From assembly GCA_020854015.1 (NCBI GenBank), contig JADZGG010000165.1, positions 1-6,704 of the forward strand: 6,704 bases of DNA, written 5' to 3'. Origin of the DNA: Flavobacteriales bacterium. GTDB lineage: Bacteria > Bacteroidota > Bacteroidia > Flavobacteriales_F > PHOS-HE28. A model generated the notes under the pieces. It had not been told where the DNA came from and made no database searches. It was given only the letters and a program-made list of their open reading frames with translations. Position 1 is the stretch's first letter; every line of letters begins with the position of its first letter. Positions 6,427-6,704 of this stretch are shown piece after piece. Made by a program: the position numbers and the translations under genes.

Positions 6427-6704
6427 GCGGTGAACGTTCCGGACCTGACAAGGACCTGAAGGTCCATTCTGTGCAAGCCGAGCGCTTGCATCGCTTCTCG
6501 CATGATCTGAAGAACCGCTTGAACGGCATCGGTGCATCGCTGCGCTTGCTGGACGAATTGCCTGCTGGTGCAGAACGCGATGAGGTGCGTGCTTACGCCG
6601 AACGTTCCTACTATAAGGCACTGCATGATCTCGAGACCGTGTTGGACGATCTCGGCGTTGAGCGTGGCCCGGGCTCTGTTCGCTCCACACCCGTGGACCT
6701 GGTG
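6423..6704 (+). CDS. Histidine kinase, N-terminal part (runs off window)
   Basis: I read this frame directly from the ATG at 6423-6425, which shares bases with the stop of the preceding receiver gene. The 94 codons to the window end are open. After a hydrophilic, charged N-terminus of only 26 residues comes an H-box, F25-S-H-D-L-K-N-R-L-N, with H27 as the probable phosphorylation site. A second helix follows (about 58-75, ERSYYKALHDLETVLDDL), together making a HisKA-like dimerisation hairpin. There is no signal peptide, membrane helix or PAS/GAF domain before the H-box, so this would be a soluble kinase without an N-terminal sensor. The ATPase domain should lie beyond the window. If no ATPase domain follows, the protein would instead be a phosphotransfer scaffold. 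Neighbouring receivers are its likely targets. Confidence 0.8.
   Translation, partial: MSGERSGPDKDLKVHSVQAERLHRFSHDLKNRLNGIGASLRLLDELPAGAERDEVRAYAERSYYKALHDLETVLDDLGVERGPGSVRSTPVDLV

Overview
The window (about 60% G+C by eye) looks like a stretch of chromosome from a high-GC member of the Bacteroidota, probably Flavobacteriales-like. This placement is inferred. It rests on the overall look of the proteins (a Pit transporter with a DUF47 partner, a DUF486 small membrane protein, stand-alone receiver proteins), on two exact TAnnTTTG motifs upstream of starts, and on mostly weak Shine-Dalgarno sequences. No mobile element, CRISPR array, tRNA or rRNA is visible.

Left part (1-1950, minus strand): a two-gene phosphate-uptake operon. 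A DUF47/PhoU-like protein (1303-1950) is followed four bases later by a Pit-type phosphate transporter (1-1298), whose C-terminus runs off the window. A spacer of about 196 bases separates this operon from a divergent gene for a PaaY/CaiE-type hexapeptide (gamma-carbonic-anhydrase-like) protein (2147-2752). That gene is intact in frame except for one in-frame TGA at codon 55, where I expect Cys or another small residue. A perfect 7-bp hairpin begins two bases after this TGA. It is either a fresh nonsense mutation, a sequence error or, less likely, a recoded stop. This is the most interesting point of the window.

Middle: a small two-helix membrane protein resembling a degenerate K+ channel pore (2759-3136, minus) converges on the PaaY-like gene. 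A hairpin reaches across the PaaY-like stop codon and ends within the other gene's stop codon. Divergent from it is a plus-strand run: a DUF486 four-helix membrane protein (3193-3588) and, 11 bases later, a full-length Kef/CPA2 cation:proton antiporter with cytoplasmic RCK domains (3600-5594).

Right part (5636-6704): a signalling cluster of two different stand-alone receiver proteins and the start of a histidine kinase. The kinase start overlaps the second receiver's stop (ATGA) and has only 26 residues before its phospho-accepting His, so it seems to lack an N-terminal sensor. The three probably form one phosphorelay. Whether it has anything to do with the neighbouring ion and phosphate transporters cannot be read from the sequence.
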